From assembly GCF_023898315.1 (NCBI RefSeq), contig NC_064616.1:546459602-546523601 (forward strand): a DNA stretch of 64,000 bases. Reading direction: 5' to 3'. A program made the position numbers and the translations under genes. This DNA is from Schistocerca nitens (Eukaryota; Arthropoda; Insecta; Orthoptera; Acrididae). Every line of letters begins with the position of its first letter. The first letter of the stretch is position 1. Below are positions 33,495 to 45,845 of this stretch, piece after piece. The notes beneath the pieces were generated by a model that searched no databases, was not told the origin of the DNA, and worked only from the letters and a program-made list of their open reading frames with translations.

Positions 33495-34480
33495 ACGGTT
33501 GACACCATTTCTCGCATCCCATTTTCCAGTTCTTTTGATCATGCCAGTCTTCTTCTTGTGGTCATCTGGCATCCATTGCGTCCCAGACATCTCGACTACA
33601 GCTTATCAACGCTTTCTTCTTTCCCCTGAGGGTCCACTGCCACACTTTCTGCGGCCACTGGGTGTCATCCAACATGTCTACATGTCCATACCATTTTATG
33701 CGTATCAACCCTATGGTGTATGTTATTGATTTACGGATGCCTGTAACCTCCCAATTGTTTTTTGGTTAATGGTCCAGAAACGCCACAATTTCATCTCCAA
33801 AACTTCACACCCAGTGCAAGCAACTAATTTCTCTGGCGCTTGTTTATTGACCATAGTTCTGCTCTTTTCGTAGCAATGTTTTCAACAGTCGAACGATATA
33901 TCAACCATTTTACTTATTCCATAGGACCGACTTAAGCTGTCCTACGACGTTTTTGCCCTGCACTATTTTATTATTTACGTTATCTTCATTCTTTTCCACT
34001 AGGTTATGTCATAACACACAGGTACTTAGAAGACTTATATTACCCTGATTTTCCTGACTTTAACACTCAGATCCTATGTAGGACTGTCACCAGTCAACAG
34101 CTATTCGGTTTTTGTCATGCTTGTTTGAGACGCCATCTTTCATTCTCCCCTCTTAACTTCCAAAGAATGTATTGAGCATCATTCTGATGTCTTGCTTCGA
34201 TGACCTCGTCACCAGCGAAGAGAAGTGTGTACAAGATTTGATGACCCTAAGGGAATATTATGAGTCCACATTTCCTCCTCCAGGCTTTAAGTGCTTCCAG
34301 CACATAGATTTTAAACAGTGTCTGTGTTATAACATACCCTTGGCCTCTCGGCATAGGTTTTTTGTAACAGAAAACTCCGATGACAGTGAATTTCCTACTT
34401 TGACGGCGCTGACACAGTTTGTATAGATGTTTAACTGCTTTGATACAAATTGTTGAGACGCTACAATTGTTCATACTTGC
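33495..34480 (-). pseudogene. LINE ORF2 remnant, minus strand
   Basis: Minus-strand translation contains, in order, 'CIKAVKHLYKLCQRR' and 'GQGYVITQTLFKIYVLEALK' followed by 'AWRRKCGL' (34474-34247, matching the RT block G.RQGC.lSP.LF.iYl..al), 'VQGKNVVGQLKSVLWNK' (about 33990-33930) and 'IRIKWYGHVDMLDDTQWPQK' (33735-33640), the common near-C-terminal LINE motif. Stops and frameshifts are frequent. The RT active-site ADD block is not preserved here. Confidence 0.65.
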
Positions 34481-34819
34481 TCACAGATTGTTTAGTGATA
34501 CTTTATCATAGGCCATGTGCTTATCCACTAACACTCTATTACTCTGGCAACCTTCTTCTCTATTGTATACCATAATGCGAATTCAGTACATGAGCACCTG
34601 GCGTAGAACAACTCTGTTCTTCATATATTACTCTTTCTTATCAGATTCCCCAGTATAATCGCACTACTGATGGCATCGTACTTATGCCGCAGTAATTTCC
34701 ACAGTCCTGTCTATTCCACCTCTTATAGACTGAAGTAATAATAGTTTTTTTCCGTTCCTTAGGTACCTGATCCCCTTCCAGACACTTGTTCCATAAATGG
34801 GCCTAGATCGATGCAGTTA

Positions 34820-35186
34820 AACGCTTCTCTACAAACTGTGTGAGATCCATCAAAAAGAAATTCAGTGTCATCGGAATTTCCTGTTACAAAACGGCTATGC
34901 CAAGAGACCAAGGGTGTGCTATAGCACCTGCACTGTATAAATCTATGTGCGGGAAGCACTTAAAGCCTGGACGAAAAAATGTGGACTCACGAGATTCGCT
35001 GTGGATGCTGAAATCTTTGCTCGTGACGATATCATCGTAACAAGGGACCAGGATGGTACTGAGTACACGCCACAGAAGTTAAGAGAGGAGTATGAAAGAT
35101 GGGGCCTTACAGTAAACATGGAAAACGTCGAATATCTGAGGGTTAGCGACAGTATCATACACAACGATAGGAGTTGCCTTTATTGA
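34820..35186 (+). pseudogene. LINE RT remnant, plus strand
   Basis: Plus-strand pieces give 'KFSVIGISCYKTAMPRDQGC', 'EALKAWTKKCGLTRF', then 'IFARDDIIVTRDQDGTEYTP' and 'LREEYERWGLTVNMENVEYL'. This is the LINE RT palm region, where 'ARDD' stands for the catalytic F/Y-A-D-D, followed by the thumb block. It is homologous to the minus-strand fragment ending at 34480, so two copies of one LINE family lie tail to tail. Confidence 0.7.
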
Positions 35187-35626
35187 GTCTGTGTTTATGA
35201 CCTTCCACTGTTCACATACTTCACGGCCTTACAAATTTCTTACGGGATAATCTATCGTGGGTGTTCGACTTTTTCCGTCAAATTTACCACATTTCGTTTC
35301 TCTTCTCCGTGAGCACGGTTTAGTAATACTTCACCCATTCCTCCAAACTTATTAGAGTAATCCCAAAACAATCTTCTTGGCAATACTCATTGTCTTCAGT
35401 TCTTTCCAAGCTCTGAGCGCTCTAGTACCACCTAAGATTTCTTCTATGTCCTCTCCGACTTTGTGCCACGCCTCAATTTTGGGCTTTAGTAAAGGTCCTT
35501 TTGTGTTTATTCCCGTTTAGCTCCAAATACTTCAGGTCTTTATCAAGGCAAGTACACAGCCATCTATTAAAGCGCTCTTCTCATCTTCACCAATTATCTA
35601 CTTCTTTATTCCACCATAGCTCAAAA
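35187..35626. other. unassigned
   Basis: Between the LINE fragment and the short tandem repeat; possibly further decayed LINE, but nothing clear. Confidence 0.35.
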
Positions 35627-35679
35627 TTTTCTTTTCCCAATTTTCTTTTCCCAATTTTCTTTTCCCAATTTTCTTTTCC
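35627..35679 (+). repeat. 15-bp tandem repeat
   Basis: About 3.5 perfect copies of the unit ttttcttttcccaat. Confidence 0.97.
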
Positions 35680-35776
35680 GGCTCAGAGCTTCACAGTCTG
35701 CTTCATGTGCCATTTCTTTAACAGATTGATACATATTGCCCACAGTATCATCCCAATAAGAGTTGCCTTGACTGCC

Positions 35777-35995
35777 GCCCGCATCTCGTGGTCGTGCGGT
35801 AGCGTTCTCGCTTCCCACGCCCGGGTTCCCGGGTTCGATTCCCGGCGGGGTCAGGGATTTTCTCTGCCTCGTGATGGCTGGGTGTTGTGTGCTGTCCTTA
35901 GGGTAGTTAGGTTTAAGTAGTTCTAAGTTCTAGGGGACTTATGACCACAGCAGTTGAGTCCCATAGTGCTCAGAGCCATTTGAACCATTTTTGAA
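35777..35995 (+). mobile_element. SINE with a different tRNA head (glycine-like)
   Basis: The tail is that of the main SINE family, but the head is unrelated: 'gcatctcgtggtcgtgcggt' ... 'ccgggttcgattcccggcgg', similar to a glycine tRNA, followed by 'cagggattttctctgcctcg'. 11-bp target duplications ccttgactgcc at 35766-35776 and 35996-36006. The same head type occurs at 50049-50263. Confidence 0.93.
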
Positions 35996-36006
35996 CCTTG
36001 ACTGCC

Positions 36007-37340
36007 AGTCTAGGTTGATAGAGGAAGCGTATTGAGTTCTCCTTCATATTTAACAGATTATACCGGACCTCCGAGAACTTTACACCTACCAGTTCTTCAC
36101 CCGCTTCTTACTTCCGTATAAAGGAAAAGTAGATTCTTGATACCAGTAGGTAATAGTCTGATCAACTATCGGGGCCGTGGGAAACTCTCATCTCCTTAAT
36201 AAACAGGCTTGCTTTCTGCCGTGGTATCACATAGTCAGTTACTGATCTTAACTTACGCGTCGTTTGTTGTTACGTATATTGATGTATTGCGTATGCCTAA
36301 ATCACCCATTCATATCGTCATAGGATTTTGCTAGTATATGTGTATCATCTTTGTGTTTTAACATAATTTCTACATGCTGGCCAACAATGGGATCATTGGG
36401 TCCTTATCCGGTACGAGCGTTCCAGTCTCTAAAAAATTAATATTTCATTTCAACCACCTATCTTCTCCAGTGATTCTGTCAGCTCCTGTGAGAGCAGAAG
36501 GTTGGAAGATAAGCAACGACAGTGTAAGCACTAATTTACACAAACATTCTCAGACGTTGAGGATATACAACAATACGTGATCACCCTGCTTTGAGTGATT
36601 CCAAAAGAAACGTTTGCTCATAGTTTCCAACAACTTTACACAAATGTCAGAAGTGTGTTATAACTAATGTTAATTACTCTGAAGATCAGTAAAGGTATTT
36701 TGTTTATAGCTCTTGTTTCCTTTATTTCTGAGACCATTCAACAAACTTTTCTAATGCTCCCTCTATTTTAGTTTGAGAGAAGATGAGAGAGGCTATGGTA
36801 CAACGTAATCTGGCTTCTAGTTTAATAGACTTAAAGACAAACGACGAATGACTCTTAGGGTTGCGATAAAAGTTTGATGAGAATTACGAGATAACTTGTA
36901 AAGGGAAGCTATAGCACTATTATACCAGCCCAAGGAACGTTTGTAAAATGTAACACAGACACATTACACTGTTTCTTTCAACATAAACACCAAGTCACTG
37001 TAAACAAATATCATCTTTAGAGAATCACCTTTCATCCAGAGGTTCTTTCAGCTTGCCGAAAGTAAGGAAATCACATGGTGCAAGAATAGGATTCCGATTA
37101 ACATCACCAACGTCCGTGCAGGCACTATCAAATTGTTGACACTGTTTCTCTATGTGCGGTAGCTACGTGAATTTGGTTCAAATAGCGCCTAACTTCCCGG
37201 TGAATCCAAATAATTTAGACGTTTTGCCCACAGGAATTGAACTGTCCCCCGTACTTTAACTTCGTTGTAATTTACAGCTGCCGCGCCATTTTACCACCAC
37301 ACTATGTTGCACATGTTATCCGTAGCGTAGAAAAACTCTA
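36007..37340. other. no confident gene
   Basis: 1.3 kb of AT-rich sequence without recognisable coding or repeat content. Confidence 0.4.
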
Positions 37341-37539
37341 AAAATGCTTCAAATGACTCTGAGCAATATGGAACTTAACATCGGAGGTCATCAGTCCCCT
37401 AGAACTTAGAACTACTTAAACCTAACTAACCTAACGACAGCACACACATCCATGTCCGAGGCAGAATTCGAACTTGCTAACGTAGCAGTCGCAAGGTTTC
37501 GGACTACAGCGCCTAGAACCACTCGGCCACGAGGCCGGC
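37341..37539 (-). mobile_element. tRNA-derived SINE, older copy
   Basis: Minus-strand copy with more substitutions than the others (for example 'gaattcgaacttgctaacg' in the B-box region). It ends at 'ggccggc'. No clear target duplication. Confidence 0.9.
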
Positions 37540-38622
37540 AGCAAGAAATCCGGAAAATGTTCTCACTTCTGACAACGAGCAACTCTTGTTTCGTATAATG
37601 CTAAGTGTGGGAAGACATGCGGAACTTACTTTCTGAAGTCCCTAGTATGAACGCAGAGAGTATAAAATAGGTCTGAGTGACGCGGTATTTCAACTTTTTT
37701 GTGGGTGATTAATCAATAAATCGTCGCTGACTATCTGTTTTACGCTTCACTCTATGAATCCTACTGGTTTTTAATAGATTTCAGAATAATGATCACATTA
37801 TTTGTTTTATATTATAAGTAGCATGGGTGTGTCTGTGCGAGTGAAAATGAAATATAACAACCGGAATTTAAACTAGGATTATGTCTTACGTGTTTTTAAG
37901 ATTGCACAATATAATCACATTCTTCTCTGGCAGTTTTAGGAAATTTGCTGACTACATTGAACACTGCGCGCCGTAAACACGTCAGCAGAAACACCAACTT
38001 AGGATCAGTCCAAAATGTGCTAAGTAATAGTAAGCTAGACACTGCTACACGAACAAAAGTATATAAATGTGGCTACTATCCATGTACGGCATTTAAGGGC
38101 AACACAGTAGGTGGTTTTGAAAACCCTTACTCCTCGGCAGGAGCTAAGCTCAAGCGCTAGCGCTTCACCGTCTTAAATTATTTCTTTTCTAATTTTTTTC
38201 TTTGCTTTTGTCTTCTTTAGTCACCAGATTTTTAGAATTCATCCTCACCCAAAGAGGGAGAAAAATTTGATAAAAAATTACATAGGTTTTCAGTTGGAGA
38301 CATATTTCCTGTTGGCTTCTGTCTCAGGTTTTTTGGCCGATATTTGTTTGACAATTTTTCTGACGTTCCGCCAGCACGAATGTCTGTCATTGTCAGAGCT
38401 TCACCCTCCGTTGCTGGTGGCGGCCAGAGATCATAATGTACCTGTTCCGCTAAACGTCTTAGCGCTGTTTACTGGTCAATAATTACGTTGTTCTTCCCCT
38501 GCCTCCTGCAAAAGTCGTTCACAGCCAGTTTGAAAGCTTGAGGCTTTCTGTTCTCTTGAAGAAGCTGTTGTCATGGTTGTTGCATGCTCCTCCATGGCCG
38601 ATTTCTCCAGCTCTTGCAGCCT
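37540..38622. other. no confident gene
   Basis: AT-rich sequence. A 71-codon frame at 37945-38160 is unrecognised. Confidence 0.4.
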
Positions 38623-38825
38623 GCGCAGGCCGCGGTGGTCTAGCGGTTTTAGGCGCTCAGTCAGGATCCGCGCGACTGCTACGGTCGCAGGTTCGAATCC
38701 TGCCTCGGGCATGGATGTGTGTGATGTCCTTAGGTTAGTTAGGTTTAAGTAGTCCTAAGTTCTAGGGGACTTATGACCACAGATGTTGAGTCCCATAGTG
38801 CTCAGAACCATTTGAACCATTTTTT
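38623..38825 (+). mobile_element. tRNA-derived SINE
   Basis: Full-length plus-strand copy with 11-bp target duplications tcttgcagcct (38612-38622 and 38826-38836). Confidence 0.94.
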
Positions 38826-38836
38826 TCTTGCAGCCT

Positions 38837-41490
38837 TCAATACCGCGTACTTTCAGTTATCCTGATGTTGATGGATCCTCCAATCATTCCTATCTAGGAT
38901 TTCCCACATATATTGGTTTGCAGTATGTTCCAGACATTTCGAGTGGGTCCTTTGAGACGTGGTATGATATGTACAATCACTGTCCTCGCTCACTGCCGAT
39001 ATACTTATTTCTGTAAGCTGAAGAACTTGTAACAACAACAACGACGCTGTACTATTGCACATATAAGTAAATTTTTTTCCATCTGATTTTCGATAAACTA
39101 GTGTAATTGATGTTCTGATTTCATTTCATTTTTGTTTCATGTCGTTGTGTTAAGAAAACTGTAAACAAGTTTCAATGTGAAGATTAATGTTAATGTCAAA
39201 TGTCAAGTAATATTATGATAGAATTGAAATGTAACTAATTTTGGAACTGTTGTAAGATGTTTAAAATTGTAATTGTGCGTCTGGTCCATACGTAGCCAAT
39301 GTGTTAGGATATGTAGAATGCAAAACCTCGGGTGAATACCCGGTCTGTAAGGGAGCGGTAAAAGGTGGATGGCAGGCGAGCGCGGGAAAATGCGCACGGG
39401 CACTGCACGGCACAACGGGCTCAGCAGATGTAGTTGGGAGTCTGGCACTGGTTTGAGCAACACCTTCTGGAGCGAGGAGGCTCTCCTGGAAGACGTAGTT
39501 TCACTGAGCCTCGGGTATATTGTTCCAACGCCCACACAGCATGGCAAAATTCCATAGGCACTAAATGGGAAAGTATTGCGACGCTAAGAAGAATTAAAGT
39601 GCCGATACGTCAAGAGCCATAGCTGTGGCTGTATGTGTGCTCTGTGCCTCGCCATCTCGCCGCTCGCCAACCGCCGAATCGATACAAGCAGGTTGAAACT
39701 TTAAGTACTGTATTCGTGTGGACCATAGAGTGAACTGTTCAATAATAACCTAAATTTTACCACAATTTTCCCCTCATTTAATTATCCTCACAACTAACCT
39801 AGACAGGGTCCTTTCCAAATGTTGTGCAATCCGAGTGTCCCGAAATGAAAAATTAAATTTTGTGTTAATAATAATTACTTGCAGACCTAGCTATGTTAGA
39901 ATGGTGTTTGAAGAACTGTTTTGTTAATGAACCAGTAAGTGAATAACGAAGGTCTAACGAAGTTGAAAGATAACTTTAATATTGATGTAGTAATGAAGTT
40001 TAATTATTTCGAGACCGATATAAAGGTATTTAAATGAGAAGTAAATAAGATAAAACAGTAGTAACGCATATACTGGAAATCTTGAACGCATGATAATTTC
40101 AGTAATCATTTTTTTTGTATAGTGATCATAACAGTTTCAGGATCCCCCCCCCCCCTCCTTCATTCATTTAAATTCTGAAGTGTTCCACATTGGTATGACC
40201 AGCAAAAGTTAAAGTCAATATATAAGTCAAAATTTATCAGTGTTGTATCTTTATCAAAACTGACATTTTGTGTGTGGCTCGAAAGTGCTATTTCTAGGGT
40301 AACCTATGCCCGATTTTAATCAGATTAATAGACAGTATAAAGTTTTTAGTGTAGTGTTAAGTATTTATGGTTTTTCCATATCAGTACAGAACGTGAAACC
40401 ATCAGTTCAATAGATTTTCTGGTTCTAAAATTTTACTATATTATGCAGTGTTACTACGTGTTGTTTTGCATGAATATACACCAACTTGTACAGGGAAGAA
40501 ATTCAGTTAATGCCTAATTAGGCTGGCGACCGTATTATTATTAAGATGGTAGTATCTTCAGTGTTGCTTTTGGTCCATACTGACGTGTAATTGCATTTAG
40601 AACTTACTTGGCGGATCATTGTATTTACAGAGTGGGTGTAAGACTGATTTGCTACCATTCAGGTACACGCGGACGATATCGATACAAAAATCCTCTTTCA
40701 CAAGGTGAACCCCTCTCACTTACCATAGTACAGGCTTTAACGAGTATTGTGTGCCCCACGCGCACGTTACAAACTGAGTAACGGAAGTATGAAGCTGCCA
40801 CAGAATGTGTGTCGGTGGAGTCGTTTATTTAAGAGCGTTTGTTGGGAACGCATGCCGATCAAAAATACGCATCACAAGATACTTCAGATGAAATCAGAAT
40901 TCGAGGTACCGCACAGGTGTGGAGGCACGCATTGCCACAACTTGGAATAACAGGTCGCCCAGGGAAGCCGAGTCATCGGGGTTAGAGCATGGCGTTGGAA
41001 AATTTTCGAGAAGATGGTGAAGGAATACGAAGGGCACAAACTAAAAGTTCGTAAAGTTAGGGACCCGTTGTCAACCAGCAGGGGGGCAAATACAAGATCA
41101 AGTCGGCCGAGGAAAGAAAAATCGACCCTCTGTATAACACATTTTATAGAATTAAGGATGAAGGGATTATTATTTCAGATAGTGTTCCGGAAGATTTATC
41201 ACTGGAGAAACCGACGTAGGACATAACGATTTTAATACAAAAATTACTAGGAGAGTGGTTTTTCTGATGTCAAAAATGTCCCTAAAGTTATAACTAGGAA
41301 TGACAGACCATTCTGCAGAGGATAAGGCATCAGGGATTTGATGAGGTAGGACCTATGTTAGGTGGGAGTCCACCATAGATGCGTAATAAACTATGTACTT
41401 GTTTTTTTGGTGTTGATTAAGTCTCAAATGATATAGTCGCGTAGGCGGTGTTTTTAATTCGTACTTAACAGTATATTTTTGATGTTGATA
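38837..41490. other. no confident gene; a GC-richer patch and a C run
   Basis: 39340-39690 is richer in G+C ('gcgagcgcgggaaaatgcgc', 'cgccatctcgccgctcgcc') and could be an old LTR or exon. I find neither paired repeats nor splice support for it. A run of 13 C lies at 40145-40157. The frame 40747-40950 is unrecognised. Confidence 0.35.
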
Positions 41491-41500
41491 ATATCTACAG

Positions 41501-41869
41501 ATTTTGACAGAGACGGGTTACTTCGACAAAGCTTATGGCTTGTCATACATCGTCACTCAAGCAAATGTCGGTAAATTGAACGATGCTGACTACCTAACTG
41601 TGTACTGGCAATTACGAATAAATTTCATAGTTGTGTACGTGTTCATTTTTGTGATACATTGTTGCCGATTGTGTCTAGTCGCGATTGTGCCGTTAATCTA
41701 CTTTGTGGCTTGGAGAAATCGTGTGACCTATTCCCGACAGATCCAAAGCTATCCTAGCGGTTCTTGTGTACGTCCGACGTGCCACAGCTACAAATATGAT
41801 TGTGAATATACGTGTGATGAGCTATTAAGTAGTTTAGAATTTCTAGGCAATCTGAATTACTTTCAGTGA
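41501..41869 (+). CDS. candidate exon with a long hydrophobic segment
   Basis: The sequence 'gatgttgataatatctacag' just before 41501 is a plausible splice acceptor. From there a frame stays open for 122 codons to TGA 41867-41869. The peptide begins ILTETGYFDKAYGLSYIV and has a hydrophobic stretch, 'NFIVVYVFIFVIHCCRLCL' plus 'VAIVPLIYFVAW', long enough for one or two membrane passes. A Cys/Tyr-rich tail (residues about 85-110) follows. There is no ATG near the start, so it would be an internal or last exon. No known family is recognised, no polyadenylation signal was found close by, and chance cannot be excluded. Confidence 0.3.
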   Translation: MLTETGYFDKAYGLSYIVTQANVGKLNDADYLTVYWQLRINFIVVYVFIFVIHCCRLCLVAIVPLIYFVAWRNRVTYSRQIQSYPSGSCVRPTCHSYKYDCEYTCDELLSSLEFLGNLNYFQ

Positions 41870-43569
41870 TGCAAGTTCTCTAAATTCTGATGAGTGCTGT
41901 AGTCAGCTTACCAAAAATGTTCAACGAAGATACAGCATCTTAATTCGAGGACAACAGACCTCAGTAACAATTTGATCTTGCCAGGCTGGTTTATTATTTC
42001 CTTAGTGGTGAACTGACCACTTCCAGTGTTCATTGTTGTATTCATAAAAGTTGAAACGGGTTTTATGTATGCGAGCGCAGCGTATAAGCGATGGCATCAC
42101 TGGTAAAGGCATGTTGGTTAACAGGTCAAGTATGTGTAGCAGGACTCCAGGGTAGGTCTGTGTTGCAACTAAGGCGCGCACTCATGTAATTCCTCCGTTT
42201 ATCGTGGAGGAAGGTTGATACACATTAAGTTGCAGATGTGAGTTCTGGCTGGTAGTTTTCCTTGGTGTGGAGTAACTTATATGTCGCATATTGCATATGG
42301 CAGATTTTATTCCAGTTAACCTCAAACTTCCAATCCACTTTAAATGTTTAACTCATGGGAATTCAACCGAGCTGCAATCTTTTGTCCTTTGCCAGTCTGA
42401 GAAACTTTCATCTGATATAATTCACTATATTGGTATGGGTGAGGAAACACTTTATTACACGCTAGAACTCGTTTTTTACCACTCTTCATAGTTACAGCTG
42501 GTTATGTTGTAATTTATGCCTTCCTCGGTGGTGCTTGTATACTGTTTCACTGAAGGTGATGTTGACTCATGTCAGTACTTGCTTTGAAATGTGACTCACT
42601 CCAGTTCCTTACTCATGCGTACCACCAATTGTCTTGGTGGCCGTTGCGAAACTGCCTAGTACATAACTATTTCCTAGTGTTTATTATGGACTTTATTTCC
42701 AGTACATTACAAGTGAAGTGTACTCAAACGCGAAGACATATCATGTGAACATTTGATGTCTGGATTAGCACACGGTAATGGGCTTGCCACCCGGTGTTTT
42801 TATGGAGAAATATTTCCACAATGAAAGTATCCCTTCAGGGGACATTCAAAGCAATTGATGGTCGACTTATGGAGCATTAGACATTTAAGCCTACTGCTTG
42901 CGACTTGGTGCGAATGGTGACGACACTTCAGGCAGAAGAAAGAGTTCTTCGAGCCGTGAAAGATGTCCCAAGTGCTAGCGTAAGCCAAGTACAAGTAACG
43001 TTGAACTCATTACTGGCTAGTTGAACATCATAGCCTACAGTGTCTATACTATTTGCAGCATGTGTAGGAACACCTAGACCACACTAATGAACTTACTATT
43101 TCTTATACTCTGGTAGAAGAAGTGCCTTTACCATGGCGAAGAAACATAGGACAGGAAGGGGTCAACCATTATCCTCAGTTTAATATTATCTTAGCCTAAA
43201 CAAATCATAACTGTATTTTTTGGGGAATTTTTAAGCTTCCTTATACTGAACTTCACTACAGACGTGTGCCCTTGTTCTTGAGTGCTTTGAAACCACACGT
43301 AATACTACAGGGAGATATCGTCACCCACCAAACTCAATGCGACAGTAATTTGATTCATATATAAGTATTAACGGAAGCCATTTTGAATATTTCTAGAATT
43401 CTGGCATGGAAATAATGGGTTTCTAGACCAATATTCTCATAAAACTTTCCTTTTCTATGTGCGACGAATGCATCCTGAATGTTGGCATTCCATAAAGGCT
43501 TGTCAGAGACAGGCAACATTATGACCAATCCTAAGGTATATACCAGTGCAGGCTTTCTCGGCGAATTTC
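41870..43569. other. no confident gene
   Basis: Short frames only (42291-42491 plus, 42800-42994 minus), none recognised. Confidence 0.4.
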
Positions 43570-43671
43570 GTATATGAAGTCTTCAGGGGTTGGCAGCCAA
43601 GTAGCATCGTCGTCTTGTAGTTACTAGACGACGATGCTACTCGGCTGACAACCCGTGAAGACTTCATATAC
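43570..43671. repeat. 102-bp near-perfect hairpin
   Basis: Arms of 46 bp (43570-43615 and 43626-43671) pair with a few mismatches around a 10-base loop (tgtagttact). The arms begin gtatatgaagtcttca and contain gtagcatcgtcgtct. Likely a small fold-back repeat. Confidence 0.9.
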
Positions 43672-44037
43672 ATTCCTAAGTTATTTAAAGAAGATGGCCG
43701 ATTTAAAGAAGAGACTGCAAAAAAGAAATAATCAAAAGGGACCGGAAAACATATGTTAGATATGTTTCTTGTTTTTTTTATTTCCTCATATAATTTTTTT
43801 AGTTCAATAGCTTTTTCCATTGGCTTACGCTTATATTTGGTCTTATATCAACTAATGAACTGAGAATTTGTTTCTGTAGATGTCTTTTAAAAATAGCTGT
43901 TTTCTTTGGATTTCTTGCTAGTGGATAAATTGTAATTCAGTACCATCATAAGGTTCTTGATTGTGTTTGTAGTGTAATTAACCATGCAACTTTTGCTTGT
44001 GAATAGAATTAGCATCTGCAGATGGAATAATTAATGT
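43672..44037. other. unassigned
   Basis: 366 AT-rich bases between the hairpin and element 2; nothing recognised. Confidence 0.4.
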
Positions 44038-44959
44038 TGTAAGGCATCCGCATTTTTTGGACCTTACATGAGCTTCATAATTACGATACAGAATAACATC
44101 TCCAGGAAATGACTCTGTATTGTTAACAGAAAGCACTTGTAATAATCTCATGTACTGAATAACAAAACAATATCAGCCCATATAATGATAGGGGCATGCG
44201 TAAATGAGATAAAGCGAACACAGTTTGGAGGCAGACTGTGCACGTGGCTAATGGCATTGGGAAACCCCAGTTAACATTAACAAAAGAAGGCTTATGTGGA
44301 GCACAGAATTAATAAGGCAAGAACAATATAACACCTTTTAAATAAACACAGCCGAGACCGTGGGTAAGTGGATAGACAGCATTAACAAGGCTAGCAGCGA
44401 CCCGGCAAGAAAAATAAAAATTCACCTATAACGAGGATACGGTTGACTGAAGCCATACTGTGTGACTTAGAAGAGACACAGTGGGGAGAGTGACGTTATG
44501 TAAAAGCATTTTTGAGAACTAAATTAACAGAGCTCTCTCGTCTCACGGCAGGCCACACCTATGTGTGGAACAATAGTAAAGACGTTGAGACCTTTAAATC
44601 TGCGACATGAGGGCGGTACGCTTCAAGTATTGTGGCGTCAGATGTAAAGCGGTAGTTCTATTCCCGCGGGAATTTTTGCGGGCAGTCGCTCCATCCCTTA
44701 GCGAGTGTGCAATAGCCAGTATTTCGACTAGGGAAAATTTAACATTCTATGGAACACAGGAAAGCTGAGACTGAGTGATTCAGTCAAGGCCAGAATAGTG
44801 AATTTGCGGTTGAGAACTAACATGGAGACAACGCCGCTGCAGTTCCCGGTTGGTAATGCTCCAATGCACATTAGGTGACAGTAAATATTGAGTCGAGAGT
44901 TTGCTCACTCCAACCTGAGTACATTTTGAATATAGCATTTCAAGAGTTGAATACTAACA
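44038..44959 (+). repeat. element 2, 5' LTR
   Basis: TGTAAGG...TAACA. It matches the 3' LTR except for about 382 extra bases (roughly 44196-44577) that follow 'gataggggc'. The last 380 bases match closely, e.g. 'actgagtgattcagtcaagg', 'gtttgctcactccaacctgag'. Confidence 0.9.
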
Positions 44960-45845
44960 CACCTTCTACTGAGTACATGAGAGTTTAATTAGTTTAACAG
45001 ATAAAATTTCATTCTCCATCAACTTAGTCCATTAAACAGCTATGACAACGTGGATGTAAATTTCACTGATGGAGGTGTAATTGTTTTGCTAGTTGTAACA
45101 TTCTCATACATAGAGATAAAGAATAAATAATCACATATTCAATGTCTAAATGTAATTATTTTGTTGAGAGTTGAAAGTAACTGAACTTGTGGGTTATGTG
45201 TCACTTGAACCCTGAAAGCCATGATAAATTTAATGTAGAATGAAAAAGGAAGAGGTTGTGTTGTCATTTTAGAAAAAATCCCAAAGTCTCATTTATATCA
45301 ATTTGTGCAATCTTGTTATGTCACAGCAGAATTTATAATTAATCTGCGACACTCTGCACCTAACATTAGCGATATTACAGGGCCAAATTTCATAGCTATG
45401 TAGAATGTCTGTTTGCCATCATGGGCTTGAGAAGACAGTAAGATACCTGGGCTTGAGAACACAGTAAGATATGTTATCCACGAGCGTGCGATCACAAAAC
45501 AGCTTTACCCACCAGCACTTTACACTAAATAACTACGTATTACAAACGGCTTACCCTGCCAGGATTCTGAATTAACAGCGTTTTGATAGTCTGACAGGAT
45601 AGAAATCTGATTGAGGGTAAACAAAATGCTGACATAAATTGGAGAAAAATAAATTTTGTAAAAGTAAATGAGACTCAACTGTGTAGTAGTAAGTATAAAA
45701 GTGTAGATAGAAGTTTATTCATTGTTCATTTAATTGCTGGCGCAATATATTGTTGAACTGGGTTGTGTTGAGTTCTGCCTCGCCTCCAGTAACTAAAAAG
45801 GCTAAATGAAAGACGAGGGAACGTTTTTAATATAGGAATGTGTGA
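44960..45845 (+). other. element 2 leader region
   Basis: Non-coding sequence between the 5' LTR and gag. A TGG-type primer-binding site directly after the LTR is not evident ('caccttctactgag' follows). Confidence 0.5.

Noticed and set aside
35627..35679. CRISPR-like array
   Set aside because: Plain 15-bp tandem repeat without spacers, in an insect-type sequence.
43503..43820. 105-residue minus-strand protein
   Set aside because: The frame is produced largely by the hairpin at 43570-43671 and has no domain.
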